From: Romboutsia lituseburensis
Lineage (GTDB): Bacteria; Bacillota; Clostridia; Peptostreptococcales; Peptostreptococcaceae
Reading direction: 5' to 3'
NCBI RefSeq assembly: GCF_024723825.1
Contig: NZ_JANQBQ010000001.1
Location: 2,852,001 to 2,916,000 of the forward strand
DNA length: 64,000 bases
Shown: positions 36,130 to 44,508 of the stretch, piece after piece
Position numbering within the stretch: position 1 is the first letter of the stretch
Layout of the letters: each line of letters begins with the position of its first letter
Notes under the pieces: generated by a model
The model's input: the letters and a program-made list of their open reading frames with translations, nothing else
Database searches by the model: none
Told to the model about the DNA's origin: nothing
Translations under genes and position numbers: made by a program

Positions 36130-36356
36130 ATTTAAATAGTCATCGATAGGAACGGACACAGACAGTTATATATAGACAGCAAGTATCGACAAACAAACAG
36201 ACGGAATTGATAGTCATAAAAAAGAGGAGATATTAAAACTCCTCTTCCCTAAACAACAACAAATAATAAGGATATATTATCTACTCCCTTGCAGATAATA
36301 TTAAATTCCAACCCCAATTAAAAAGACTGTTGCGGAAGCAGTCTTTATTTTTTTTT
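36130..36356 (+). ncRNA. candidate regulatory RNA region with C-rich loop and terminator
   Basis: This gene-free stretch is visibly richer in G and C than its flanks. From left to right it has TCGATA / TATCGA arms (36144-36195), an AAGAGGAG / CTCCTCTT hairpin near 36221-36248, a hairpin ATATTATCT / AGATAATAT (36274-36301) whose loop reads ACTCCCTTGC, an unpaired CCAACCCC stretch, and a terminator (AAAGACTG / CAGTCTTT, 36322-36346, then T9). C-rich loops that can pair with ribosome-binding sites are typical of trans-acting small RNAs in Firmicutes. A promoter is not certain (TATAAT at 36122-36127 has no good -35). Strand and exact ends are uncertain. Confidence 0.42.
36322..36356. terminator. 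bidirectional intrinsic terminator
   Basis: AAAGACTG-N9-CAGTCTTT with T-run to the right and TTTTT on the minus strand. It can end both the candidate RNA and the leftward cupin-regulator gene. Confidence 0.8.
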
Positions 36357-36362
36357 ATTAAA

Positions 36363-36917
36363 TTAAAAATTTGGTGGTGTAACTGAAAATATAATTTTAG
36401 CACATTTCTCAGATACATTAACCCATCTATGGTTCATATTAGGTAATATTCTAATGCTATCTCCACTTTGTAAATTAATAACTTCAGAATTTAAATGTAA
36501 ATCAACGCATCCATCTAAGATTATAGCAACTTCCTCACCTTCATGGTTCATAAGTTCATTAGAAGTAGAAGCCTTTATTGGGAGTTCTAAAAGCATACTT
36601 TGAATAACACCATTAGAACTAGGTGATAAAAGCTCATATGATAAATTATTATTCTCAGGAAATGTAAGTTTAACTCTATTTTCTTTTCTTACAACTAAAT
36701 TATCGCTACACTTATCTTCTTTAAAAAAATTATATAAAGGTATATCAAGACCTTTAGAAATCATTTTTAAAGTATTTATAGATGGATTAGATAAACCACG
36801 CTCTATCTGACTAAGTAGAGACGATGTAACTCCTACTATTTCAGACAATTCTTTTATAGATAAATTTTTTTTATTTCTATACTCATAAATTTTTTCACCA
36901 ATATTTATGTCATGCAT
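36363..36917 (-). CDS. XRE-cupin transcriptional regulator
   Basis: A 184-residue regulator: an XRE helix-turn-helix at 8-62 (SIKELSEIVGVTSSLLSQIERG) and a C-terminal cupin barrel at about 110-180 (NHEGEEVAIILDGCVDLHL, SIRILPNMNHRWVN). This class senses small molecules, often amino acids or polyamines. GGAGG precedes the ATG. It is divergent from the D-threonine-aldolase-like gene and is its likely regulator. Its own promoter carries an inverted repeat around the -10 box. Confidence 0.88.
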   Translation of the reverse strand: MHDINIGEKIYEYRNKKNLSIKELSEIVGVTSSLLSQIERGLSNPSINTLKMISKGLDIPLYNFFKEDKCSDNLVVRKENRVKLTFPENNNLSYELLSPSSNGVIQSMLLELPIKASTSNELMNHEGEEVAIILDGCVDLHLNSEVINLQSGDSIRILPNMNHRWVNVSEKCAKIIFSVTPPNF

Positions 36918-36939
36918 TAATATACCTCCGGATATAATA

Positions 36940-36986
36940 AGTATTGTTTAATATTTACATTATAGCAATACTAAGATAAATTTCAA
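36940..36986 (-). promoter_or_regulatory. promoter and operator of the XRE-cupin gene
   Basis: On the minus strand TTGAAA (36986-36981), 16 bases, TATAAT (36964-36959). AGTATTG (36940-36946) and CAATACT (36966-36972) form a 7-bp inverted repeat that brackets the -10 box, a likely self-regulatory operator. Confidence 0.5.
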
Positions 36987-37068
36987 GGTAATAAACAAGT
37001 CTAAATTAATAAAAAATTAACTGTATTTAATAAAATGAATAAAAATTAAATATTTATTAATGAAAATA

Positions 37069-37097
37069 TTGACTTAGTAAATTTAAAATGTTATAAA
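37069..37097 (+). promoter_or_regulatory. promoter of the D-threonine-aldolase-like gene
   Basis: TTGACT (37069-37074), 17 bases, TATAAA (37092-37097), about 90 bases before the start codon. Confidence 0.55.
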
Positions 37098-37189
37098 TTA
37101 AGTATAAGTTAATAAAAAATAAATAAATTAAATTGTATTGAAAAAATGATAAATAAAACAATAATTAAAAGTAGAAAGGAAGAATAGAT

Positions 37190-38302
37190 ATGAAATTAAA
37201 TGAATTATCTACACCTAACTTTATATTAAATTTAGATGCTTTAGAAAATAACCTTAAGGTAGTACAAGATTTATGTAATAAAAATAATAAGCAACTTTGG
37301 CCGATGACAAAAACTCATAAGTCTACTAAATTAGCTAAAATGCAGATAGAATATGGGGCAAAAGGATTATTAGTTGGAACAATAGATGAAGCGGAGGCTT
37401 TTGTTAATGGAGGGGTAGAGGGTATAACTTTTCCATATCCAATATCAAATATAGTTAATATAAAAAGAGCAATAGAACTTACAAAAAAGGCTAGAATCAT
37501 ACTTAGTTTTGATAGCGTAGATGCAGCTAAAACTTGGAATGGTGAATTAAGTAAACAAAATATTACATTAGAATATTTTATATTAATAAATTCAGGTCTT
37601 AATAGATTAGGCGTTAAGCCTGAAGAAGTAGCTTCTTTAGCTAAAGAATTAAAACAATTTAATAATTTAAAATTAATAGGAATAAGTACTCATCCAGGTC
37701 ATGTATATGGTGTTATGTCAGCAGAGGAAGTATCACCTATATCTAAACAAGAAATAGAAGTTATGTCAAAAGCAAAGAAACTATTAATAGAAAATGGATT
37801 TGATGTAGCGTTTGTTGCCGCTGGAAGTACACCAACATTTTTTGATGTAGTAGATAATGAAGTATTTGATATATTAAGACCAGGAAACTATCCATTCTAT
37901 GATAATATACAACTATCTTTAGATATATGTAAAGAAGAAGACTGTTCTTTAACAGCTCTTGGAACGATAATATCTAGACCTAATAAAAATTTATTTATAG
38001 TTGATGTTGGGAGTAAGTGCTTAGGGTTAGATAAAGGAGCTCATGGTAGTGCTTTAATAACTGGATTTGGAAAAGTTAAAGGACATGAAAATTTAAATGT
38101 AATCGGACTTTCTGAAGAAGTTGGAAAGATAGAGATAGTCGGAGATACAGATCTAAAAGTTGGAGATAAAATAGAAATAATACCAAACCATTCTTGCTCT
38201 TGTGCAAATATGACTAGTTATGTTGTAGGATACAGAGGAGATGAAGTAGTAGAAATAATAGATATAGATGTTAGAGGTAATTCAAAAAAGCCAGTGCTAT
38301 AA
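37190..38302 (+). CDS. D-threonine aldolase / D-serine dehydratase-like PLP enzyme
   Basis: A 370-residue fold-type III PLP enzyme. The N-terminal alanine-racemase-like barrel starts with the PLP lysine in MTKTHKS (about 45-51); the C-terminal part has the metal-binding HSCSCANM of the D-threonine aldolase / D-serine dehydratase group. Such enzymes cleave D-threonine or related D-beta-hydroxy amino acids to glycine and an aldehyde, or deaminate D-serine. Which applies cannot be told here. AAAGGA precedes the ATG. The divergent XRE-cupin gene is the likely regulator, so the substrate may be its ligand. Confidence 0.83.
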   Translation: MKLNELSTPNFILNLDALENNLKVVQDLCNKNNKQLWPMTKTHKSTKLAKMQIEYGAKGLLVGTIDEAEAFVNGGVEGITFPYPISNIVNIKRAIELTKKARIILSFDSVDAAKTWNGELSKQNITLEYFILINSGLNRLGVKPEEVASLAKELKQFNNLKLIGISTHPGHVYGVMSAEEVSPISKQEIEVMSKAKKLLIENGFDVAFVAAGSTPTFFDVVDNEVFDILRPGNYPFYDNIQLSLDICKEEDCSLTALGTIISRPNKNLFIVDVGSKCLGLDKGAHGSALITGFGKVKGHENLNVIGLSEEVGKIEIVGDTDLKVGDKIEIIPNHSCSCANMTSYVVGYRGDEVVEIIDIDVRGNSKKPVL

Positions 38303-38345
38303 TTTTTAGTTCATCCTTAAAGACACATAGGCTTATATAAAGATT

Positions 38346-38380
38346 AAGGCTAGTTTATAAATTATAAACTAGCCTTTTTA
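38346..38380. terminator. intrinsic terminator between convergent genes
   Basis: Perfect palindromic stem AAGGCTAGTTTATAA and complement, followed by T5. Confidence 0.85.
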
Positions 38381-38392
38381 TGTAATCAAATT

Positions 38393-38926
38393 TTATTGTT
38401 TTACGCTAATCAATCCTCTAACTTTATTTAAAAACTTATCCCACACAAGTGTTATTGATATAAATTGAACAGGTATCATAACTAAACTTTTTATTATACG
38501 AGTTGGCAATAACGCCATATATCCTTTACCCATTAATATAGAAAGCCATAATGTATCTAGAACTAGATTAAGTAATAGACATACAATTAAAGTTGAACTA
38601 AGTATTCTTAATGGAGATTTAGATTTATTATATAAAATTGCCCCATAATTGAATCCTGTAAGGAATGCTGTTAATGTAAATCCAGGGAAGTAAGTTCCGC
38701 TAGGGAATAAAACAAATCCTAATAAATCAGATATAGTAGCGCCAATTCCACCAATCCAAGGTCCAAATAAAATCCCCATAATTGCTACAGGTAAAAAACC
38801 AAATCCTATTCTAACTATAGGTGTTTGGATAGATAAAAATCTTGTAAGAATTACTTGTAAAGCGATTAGCAGACCTAGTTGTGTAAGCATTTTTGCATTT
38901 AAATTTTTACTTTTTTCTTTACTCAT
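38393..38926 (-). CDS. folT: ECF transporter substrate-binding component, folate type
   Basis: A 177-residue, six-helix S component. The N-terminal ITRFLSIQTPIVRIGFGFLP and the GGIGATISDLLGFVLFPSG motif are those of the folate-specific FolT family. It binds folate in the membrane and docks on the shared EcfAA'T energising module, which is encoded elsewhere. ATG 38926 has GGGTGG upstream; a frame 30 bases longer has no ribosome site. I looked for a tetrahydrofolate riboswitch in its leader and saw none. Confidence 0.85.
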   Translation of the reverse strand: MSKEKSKNLNAKMLTQLGLLIALQVILTRFLSIQTPIVRIGFGFLPVAIMGILFGPWIGGIGATISDLLGFVLFPSGTYFPGFTLTAFLTGFNYGAILYNKSKSPLRILSSTLIVCLLLNLVLDTLWLSILMGKGYMALLPTRIIKSLVMIPVQFISITLVWDKFLNKVRGLISVKQ

Positions 38927-38956
38927 AAAAACCACCCTATCATTAGAATTTATCAC

Positions 38957-39226
38957 ATATAGGCATTTTTCATGATATATACATAGTTGTAAATTACAAG
39001 CATATATGTAAGTTATTTATACAAAAATTATAGCATAATAGCTAGTAATTTTCATAAATTTATCAAATGATTGAATCTTCTGATAAGTATTCTTTAGAAA
39101 TAATGTTTATTTATATACAATAGCAAAATAAATATTAAATTAGCTAAAATAGATCTGTTTATTTATAATATATGCTTAAATAAAGCGAGAAGAATAAAAA
39201 CATAACGAGTATGATAATTATTATCA
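38957..39226. other. gene-free AT-rich stretch between folT and the rpsD promoter
   Basis: No open frame with a ribosome site, no strong hairpin and no repeat was found. It must hold the folT promoter on the minus strand, which I could not place with confidence. Confidence 0.5.
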
Positions 39227-39254
39227 TTTACAAAAAAGATTTTTGTGTTATAAT
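39227..39254 (+). promoter_or_regulatory. promoter of rpsD
   Basis: TTTACA (39227-39232), 16 bases, TATAAT (39249-39254). It lies 230 bases before the rpsD start, which leaves a long leader. Confidence 0.6.
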
Positions 39255-39261
39255 TAAATTA

Positions 39262-39484
39262 ATCCAAAATAAAAGTGGTGTTAGTGGATATTTAAACCAT
39301 TGCACTCTTAATTTACTAAATATAATTATACTTCTTAAATTGAAGACCACGATATATATCGTGGTTTTTAATTTTAAATAAGATGATAATGAAATTCATT
39401 TACAATGATTTGAAAATATGATATATTAAAAATAGGCTTAAAATTATCGCGGCAAATTTTCTGATATTATAGGAGATGATAATT
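39262..39484 (+). promoter_or_regulatory. rpsD leader with an internal intrinsic terminator
   Basis: The leader contains a G-rich / C-rich pairable element (GTGGTGTTAGTGG near 39275 and CCATTGCAC near 39298) and then a complete terminator, ACCACGATAT / ATATCGTGGT plus T5 (39346-39369), 115 bases before the gene. A terminator inside the leader indicates attenuation. Ribosomal protein S4 represses its own mRNA leader in Bacillus, so autogenous control is the likely model; the structure itself was not matched to a known family. Confidence 0.5.
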
Positions 39485-40078
39485 ATGGCAAAAATGATGG
39501 GACCAAGATTTAAACAATGTAGGAGACTAGGACTAAATGTATGTGGACATCCTAAAGCAATGGAGAGGTCTGTAAAAGGCACATCTAGAGCTGACAAAAA
39601 ACTTTCACCTTATGGAGTACAGTTATTAGAGAAGCAAAGGTTAAAAGCTTACTATGGTGTATTAGAAAAGCAATTTGCTAACTATGTTAAAAAAGCAATG
39701 AAATCTAAAAATTCTACAGGAGAAGTGTTAGTTCAAATGTTAGAATGTAGGTTAGATAATTTAGTTTATAGACTAGGGTTAGCTAGTTCAACTAGACAAG
39801 CTCGTCAAATGGTTGTACATGGACATATATTAGTTAATGGTAAAAAAGTTGATAGACCTTCTTATGAGGTAACAATAGAAGATGTTATTTCATTAAGAGA
39901 AAAATCACAAAAAAATACAATGTTTAAGAAAGGTTTTCAACTAAATGCTATTAGCCAATACCCTTATTTAAATAAGGATGTAGAGAATTTTTCTGGGACT
40001 CTTTTAAGAAAACCTGAAAGGAACGAAGTACCAATAGAGATTAATGATATCTTAGTGGTTGAATACTATTCAAAATAA
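39485..40078 (+). CDS. rpsD: 30S ribosomal protein S4, stand-alone
   Basis: A 197-residue S4 with the normal start [19 protein letters not shown] and the S4 RNA-binding domain at about 95-160 ([20 protein letters not shown]). ATG 39485 is preceded by GGAG; the nine bases upstream are not coding. Only two cysteines are present in the N-terminal region (12 and 20), so it cannot hold the zinc of the C+ form. The gene is alone with its own promoter and terminators, outside the rpsM-rpsK-rpsD-rpoA operon where many clostridia keep S4. It may be a zinc-free paralogue or the only copy. Confidence 0.9.
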   Translation: MAKMMGPRFKQCRRLGLNVCGHPKAMERSVKGTSRADKKLSPYGVQLLEKQRLKAYYGVLEKQFANYVKKAMKSKNSTGEVLVQMLECRLDNLVYRLGLASSTRQARQMVVHGHILVNGKKVDRPSYEVTIEDVISLREKSQKNTMFKKGFQLNAISQYPYLNKDVENFSGTLLRKPERNEVPIEINDILVVEYYSK

Positions 40079-40086
40079 TCTAATTA

Positions 40087-40123
40087 AAAATAACCATATG
40101 CCAATAAGTATATGGTTATTTTG
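40087..40123 (+). terminator. intrinsic terminator of rpsD
   Basis: Stem AAAATAACCATAT / ATATGGTTATTTT. Confidence 0.83.
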
Positions 40124-40267
40124 TATGTATAAGTAAAAATAAAATAAATGTTTATTTTTATTGAGATAATTTGATGATGTGAACAATAAAAAGTTTAAAA
40201 CTACTATATAGTAGGATATAATATATAATTGTAAATAAAAAATAAGATGTGATAAGGTGTGTTATAA

Positions 40268-41431
40268 ATGGATGAATTAATAAAAGCGATTGATACAATA
40301 ACAAATGATGAAGTTATAAAATTAGTTATAAGCAATAAAAAAAATAAAGATATAGAATATAATAAAATAAATTTTATTTTAAAAGAAAAAAATAAAAAAC
40401 AGTATTATCAAATAGAAAAATATACTGATAAACAAGTGTTTCATGAAAATATAGATAAAGATTTAATAAAGGAAAATATAACTGAGTATATGAAAGATGA
40501 TTATAAACAGTTGTCAGCTTGGTCAAATCAAAATACGTTTGATTTAAAGATATCTAAAAAAGGAAAGGTGTTTTTAGGCAAGAAAAAATCAGACAATAAA
40601 AAGCTTGCCAATAAAAGTCATAATAAAGAAAAGAATTATATACTTAAAGAGGGTACTATAATCCAACCTCTTATAGATTTAGGTGTATTTACAAAAGAAG
40701 GAAAAGTTGTTAACTCAAAATATGATAAATATAAACAGATAAACAGATTTATTGAAATAATAGATGATGAAATTAGAAAAAATAATCAAGAAGAACTTAC
40801 TATATTAGACTTCGGGTGCGGAAAATCATACCTTACATTTGTACTTTACTATTATTTTGTAGAAATAAAAAAAATAAATGTAAAAATGATAGGATTAGAT
40901 TTAAAACCAGATGTAATTAAAAAATGTAATGATATAGCTAAAAGATACAACTATGAAAATTTAAGATTTGAATTAGGTGATATAAATGGATATAAATTTA
41001 CAGATAAAGTAGATATGGTAATAACATTGCATGCTTGCGATACAGCAACAGATTATGCATTATATAATGCCATTAAATGGAATACAAAAATGATATTTTC
41101 TGTACCGTGCTGCCAACATGAATTTAATAGTCAGATGAAATCGGAGCATTTATCTTTATTGACTAAGTATGGTATAGTCCAAGAAAGAGTTGCAGCTCTT
41201 ATGACGGATGCGGTAAGAGCAAGTTTATTAGAATCTTTGGGATATAAAACTCAACTTTTAGAATTTATAGATATATCTCATTCTCCTAAAAATATTTTAA
41301 TAAGAGCTTCGAAGTCTGGAGTATCGAAAGAGAAGAGAGAAAAATCATTAAATGAAGTTTATAATTTAATTAAAGAATTTAATTTAGAACCTACTTTATT
41401 AAATCTATTAAAAAGTGATAATTTAATATAA
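40268..41431 (+). CDS. class I SAM-dependent methyltransferase (Methyltransf_32-like)
   Basis: A 387-residue protein. The N-terminal 140 residues are charged and unassigned. The central Rossmann fold starts with the SAM-binding LDFGCGKSYLTF (about 178-189), followed by MIGLDLKPDVI and MVITLHACDTATDYAL. A Cys-Cys-Gln-His segment (SVPCCQHEF, about 278-286) follows, which is typical of the group that includes GSTCD-like methyltransferases and probable RNA methyltransferases. The substrate is unknown. AAGGTG precedes the ATG. Confidence 0.78.
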   Translation: MDELIKAIDTITNDEVIKLVISNKKNKDIEYNKINFILKEKNKKQYYQIEKYTDKQVFHENIDKDLIKENITEYMKDDYKQLSAWSNQNTFDLKISKKGKVFLGKKKSDNKKLANKSHNKEKNYILKEGTIIQPLIDLGVFTKEGKVVNSKYDKYKQINRFIEIIDDEIRKNNQEELTILDFGCGKSYLTFVLYYYFVEIKKINVKMIGLDLKPDVIKKCNDIAKRYNYENLRFELGDINGYKFTDKVDMVITLHACDTATDYALYNAIKWNTKMIFSVPCCQHEFNSQMKSEHLSLLTKYGIVQERVAALMTDAVRASLLESLGYKTQLLEFIDISHSPKNILIRASKSGVSKEKREKSLNEVYNLIKEFNLEPTLLNLLKSDNLI

Positions 41432-41438
41432 TTTATAT

Positions 41439-41472
41439 AAAAAAATATTCTATTTTTAGAATATTTTTTTTG
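41439..41472 (+). terminator. intrinsic terminator
   Basis: Stem AAAAAAATATTCT / AGAATATTTTTTT with a five-base loop. Confidence 0.8.
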
Positions 41473-41597
41473 TTTATTTTAAAGAAAATAATAAAATTTA
41501 GTTGGTAATGTACGGAAAATAAACTTATACGGATTTATAAAAATAAGTTGAACTATGAAACAACTTTTAAAAACATTTTAGGTTAGAGGGTGATGTT

Positions 41598-42161
41598 ATT
41601 TCTAGACAAATAGAAAATCCAAAAGAAATTATATTTAAGGTGTCGAAAGAAATTGCTTATAGTGAAGGAATTTCTGGTATAAATATGAGAAAAATAGCTT
41701 CTCAGTGTGAACTATCGCTAGGAACCATATATAATTATTACACTACTAAGGTCGATATAATATTTGATATAATTGAAGATCTTTGGAACGAATGCTTTAG
41801 TGAAATCGATAAAATTTATAATTCAAAAGAAGGTTTTTTTAAACAAACAGAATTTTTATACTTTCATACACTACAATATTTAAAACAATTTGAAAATAAT
41901 TGGATAAAAGATTTGATTGTTTTAACTTCAAATGATAAAGAAAAAGCAAAAGAAAGAGAAGATGAATTAATAGAGAAGTTCACAAAAATTTTGAAGCATT
42001 TAATAGAAATCAATAAAAATGATTTAAATAAAGACGTTTTTAATAAGTTTAGTGAAGATAAAATTTTAGAATTCATTTCATATGAACTTTTTATTATGTT
42101 AAAAAGATTAGATAATGACTATAGCTTTTTTGATTATACATTAAAAAAAATATTATTATAA
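41598..42161 (+). CDS. TetR-family regulator with an apparent ATT start
   Basis: A 188-residue TetR protein. The helix-turn-helix is GINMRKIASQCELSLGTIYNYYTTK. In-frame coding similarity begins upstream of the first ordinary start: helix 1 (PKEIIFKVSKEIAYSEG) would be cut by starting at GTG 41640. The only codon correctly placed after the ribosome site AGAGGGTG (41585-41592) is ATT at 41598, giving (M)SRQIENPKE. An ATG at 41593 is in the wrong frame and stops after six codons. So either ATT is used, as in infC, or one base has been lost or gained here. The effector domain (about 70-185) gives no clue to the ligand. Confidence 0.75.
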   Translation: MSRQIENPKEIIFKVSKEIAYSEGISGINMRKIASQCELSLGTIYNYYTTKVDIIFDIIEDLWNECFSEIDKIYNSKEGFFKQTEFLYFHTLQYLKQFENNWIKDLIVLTSNDKEKAKEREDELIEKFTKILKHLIEINKNDLNKDVFNKFSEDKILEFISYELFIMLKRLDNDYSFFDYTLKKILL

Positions 42162-42168
42162 TCAAGAA

Positions 42169-42209
42169 GAAACAAGCAATATAAAATGAATTATATTGCT
42201 TGTTTTTTA
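42169..42209. terminator. bidirectional intrinsic terminator
   Basis: Stem AAACAAGCAATATAA and complement; it overlaps the stop codon of the leftward gene. Confidence 0.85.
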
Positions 42210-42767
42210 ATTACATAAAGATGAATTATTTTTATCTAAATTTAATTTTTCTTTGAAGTAAGGTAATTTTTTTAAATGAGACAATAAGTAATTGGCTGAT
42301 AAACCAATAAATATTCCTGTTACAATTCCTATTGTAGATAATACAGGTAAATATAAAAACATATTTATATTTTCAAGTATAATAGATGCAGCCAGTAGTT
42401 GTCCTATATTATGAAATACAGCTGCTGATGAACTAACACCTATAATAGATACATTTTTACCTCCTACTTCTTTAACTAAAATACTAGTTATAAAACTAAA
42501 TATTCCTCCAGTAGCGCTATAAAGTAAAGTAGATATATTTCCGCCTAATAGAGCAGATAGAAATATTCTTAATAAGAGTACTATAAAAGCATCTTTACAA
42601 CTATCTAGAGTATAAATTGATATTATTATTATTAAATTTGCTAGACCTAACTTTGCTCCAGGTGTTATAAATGGGACAGGCATCATACGTTCGATTAAAG
42701 ATAGTATTAAAGCCATAGAAACTAATAGTGCCATATAAATCATTTTAGATGTTTTATTTAATTTCAT
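42207..42767 (-). CDS. Gx transporter family / heptaprenyl diphosphate synthase component I-like membrane protein (EetB-like)
   Basis: A 186-residue protein with about five or six membrane helices and the ECF S-component-like opening LIERMMPVPFITPGAKLGLAN. It is annotated in various genomes as Gx transporter or as heptaprenyl diphosphate synthase subunit I; the second name reflects old context, not chemistry. In flavin-based extracellular electron transfer loci of Firmicutes a similar gene (eetB) follows a NusG-domain-II gene (eetA). Here it starts four bases after that partner. The transported or bound molecule is unknown. Confidence 0.75.
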   Translation of the reverse strand: MKLNKTSKMIYMALLVSMALILSLIERMMPVPFITPGAKLGLANLIIIISIYTLDSCKDAFIVLLLRIFLSALLGGNISTLLYSATGGIFSFITSILVKEVGGKNVSIIGVSSSAAVFHNIGQLLAASIILENINMFLYLPVLSTIGIVTGIFIGLSANYLLSHLKKLPYFKEKLNLDKNNSSLCN

Positions 42768-42770
42768 AAC

Positions 42771-43166
42771 TTAATGAGATAGTATCATATCAGAAGAACT
42801 ATCTTTCTCATCTCCTTTTATTTCTATAATTAACTTATGGGGTAGACAGATAATGTTTTCTCCTACCTTAGAAATTTCTCCTTGCTTAATACAAAGATCA
42901 TCTTTACAGTCAGCAGATATAACTTTGATAGTATTGTCCTTTATTAATATGGAATTGTTTCCACCTGAACTTTTTATATTAAATTTTTTTTCGCCGTTAT
43001 TAGTAGATAAAGGTATATTATCGTATAATTTACCATCAACTTTTATACTAGCATATACTAATTTGTTTGAGTTAAATCTGGACTTAGAAAAAATAATATT
43101 GGGTGTAAATGATAAAACAAAAAGTAAAACAATTATTATAAAATCTAATTTTTTAAAAGATTTCAT
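42771..43166 (-). CDS. NusG domain II-containing membrane-anchored protein (EetA-like)
   Basis: A 131-residue protein with an N-terminal membrane helix (about 7-24) and an extracytoplasmic NusG-domain-II fold (about 38-120) containing a cysteine pair in ADCKDDLCIKQG and another in IICLPHKL. This pattern is that of proteins encoded with RnfG-like or EetB-like membrane proteins and ApbE. AGGAGATA precedes the ATG. It shares an operon with the Gx-family gene and is divergent from apbE, which makes flavin-linked electron transfer at the membrane the best guess. Confidence 0.78.
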   Translation of the reverse strand: MKSFKKLDFIIIVLLFVLSFTPNIIFSKSRFNSNKLVYASIKVDGKLYDNIPLSTNNGEKKFNIKSSGGNNSILIKDNTIKVISADCKDDLCIKQGEISKVGENIICLPHKLIIEIKGDEKDSSSDMILSH

Positions 43167-43372
43167 TGCGATATCTCCTCTAAAATACTTTTGAATAAAA
43201 AAAATATGTATAATTAAATTTTAGTTTATATGTAATATAAATAGCAATAAAAATAAATAATTAACTAAAACTAAACAAGAAATTTTTATAAACTAGGTGT
43301 ATAATTTAAATAGAATAATTGATATGAATAAATGTTAGTTTAATGAGTGGGTAAAGTTAAAAAGGAGATATA

Positions 43373-44410
43373 ATGTGTATGGGGAAAAAAATAATAGGAT
43401 TTTTACTTATAATAGGGCTAATGATTGGAATTGTAGGATGTACAAGTGTATCAGATAAAGAACCATTAACTAGGACCGATATAGTTATGGGAACACCTGT
43501 AACTATATCTATTTATGAAGGCGGAAGTGAAGATATATTACAAAAATCATTTGATAAAATATCAGAAATAGAGTCTTTACTAAGTATAAATAAATCTGGA
43601 ACAGAGTTAGATAAATTAAATGAAAATGCAGGAATTAAAAAAATAAAATTAAGTGATACTAGTTATAAAATAATAAAGAGAGCAGTTAAATATTCACATT
43701 TATCTGATGGAGGATATGATATATCGGTAGGTCCGATTGTGAAGCTTTGGAGTATAGGACTCCCGGAAGCGAAGGTTCCAACTCAAAAAGAAATAGATTA
43801 TGTTATTAAACTTGTAGATTATAATAATATAGAGTTAAATGATTCAACTAAAGAAGTTTATTTAAAGAAAAAGGGTATGATATTAGACCTTGGAAGTATA
43901 GCAAAAGGCTATGCAGCAGATGAGGTAGCTCGCCTTTTGAGTAAGGAAGGTGTGACTAGAGCTATAGTGAATTTAGGTGGAAATATCTATGCTTTAGGTA
44001 GTAAAAATGATAATGAAGACTGGAATGTTGGAATACAAAATCCATTTAGTGATAGAGGCGATGTAGTAGGTACTATACATATATCAAATAAATCTATAGT
44101 TACAAGTGGAATATATGAGAGGTTTATAGAAAAGGATGGTAAAAAATATCATCATATATTAAATCCTAAAACAGGATATCCATTTGAGACAGAAATAGCA
44201 GGAGTTTCTATAATATCTAAAGAGTCTATAGATTGTGATGCATTATCAACATTAGTATTTACTAAAGGATTAGATGAAGGATTAAAATTTGTAGAGGGAA
44301 TAAGTGATGTAGATGCAGTATTTATTACGAAAGATAAAAAGGTTTATATAACAAGTGGGATAAACGGTAACTTTAAAATAACAAATAAAGAATTTACTTT
44401 GTGTAATTAA
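43373..44410 (+). CDS. apbE: FAD:protein FMN transferase (flavinylation lipoprotein)
   Basis: A 345-residue lipoprotein: signal peptide with lipobox IVGC (Cys23), then the ApbE domain with MGTPVTISIYE, YDISVGPIVKLW, DLGSIAKGYAAD, NLGGNIYALG and HHILNPKTGYP, and the Mg2+-binding DALST near the end. ApbE uses FAD to attach FMN to threonine in extracytoplasmic flavoproteins such as RnfG or PplA. No substrate with the DxxTGAT-type motif is seen in the window, so the acceptor is elsewhere. AAGGAGATATA precedes the ATG. It is divergent from the NusG-II/Gx pair. Confidence 0.92.
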   Translation: MCMGKKIIGFLLIIGLMIGIVGCTSVSDKEPLTRTDIVMGTPVTISIYEGGSEDILQKSFDKISEIESLLSINKSGTELDKLNENAGIKKIKLSDTSYKIIKRAVKYSHLSDGGYDISVGPIVKLWSIGLPEAKVPTQKEIDYVIKLVDYNNIELNDSTKEVYLKKKGMILDLGSIAKGYAADEVARLLSKEGVTRAIVNLGGNIYALGSKNDNEDWNVGIQNPFSDRGDVVGTIHISNKSIVTSGIYERFIEKDGKKYHHILNPKTGYPFETEIAGVSIISKESIDCDALSTLVFTKGLDEGLKFVEGISDVDAVFITKDKKVYITSGINGNFKITNKEFTLCN

Positions 44411-44432
44411 TATTATATAGATAGTAAAATTT

Positions 44433-44466
44433 AAAAGTGGAACTTAATTAATGTTCCACTTTTTAC
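44433..44466. terminator. intrinsic terminator between convergent genes
   Basis: Stem AAAAGTGGAAC / GTTCCACTTTTT with a ten-base loop. Confidence 0.82.
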
Positions 44467-44508
44467 ATTTATATTTAAATTTGTATTTATAAAAATTATC
44501 AATAGTTA

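Noticed and set aside
38927-39226. A tetrahydrofolate riboswitch before folT
   Set aside because: The conserved THF aptamer segments are not visible on the minus strand.
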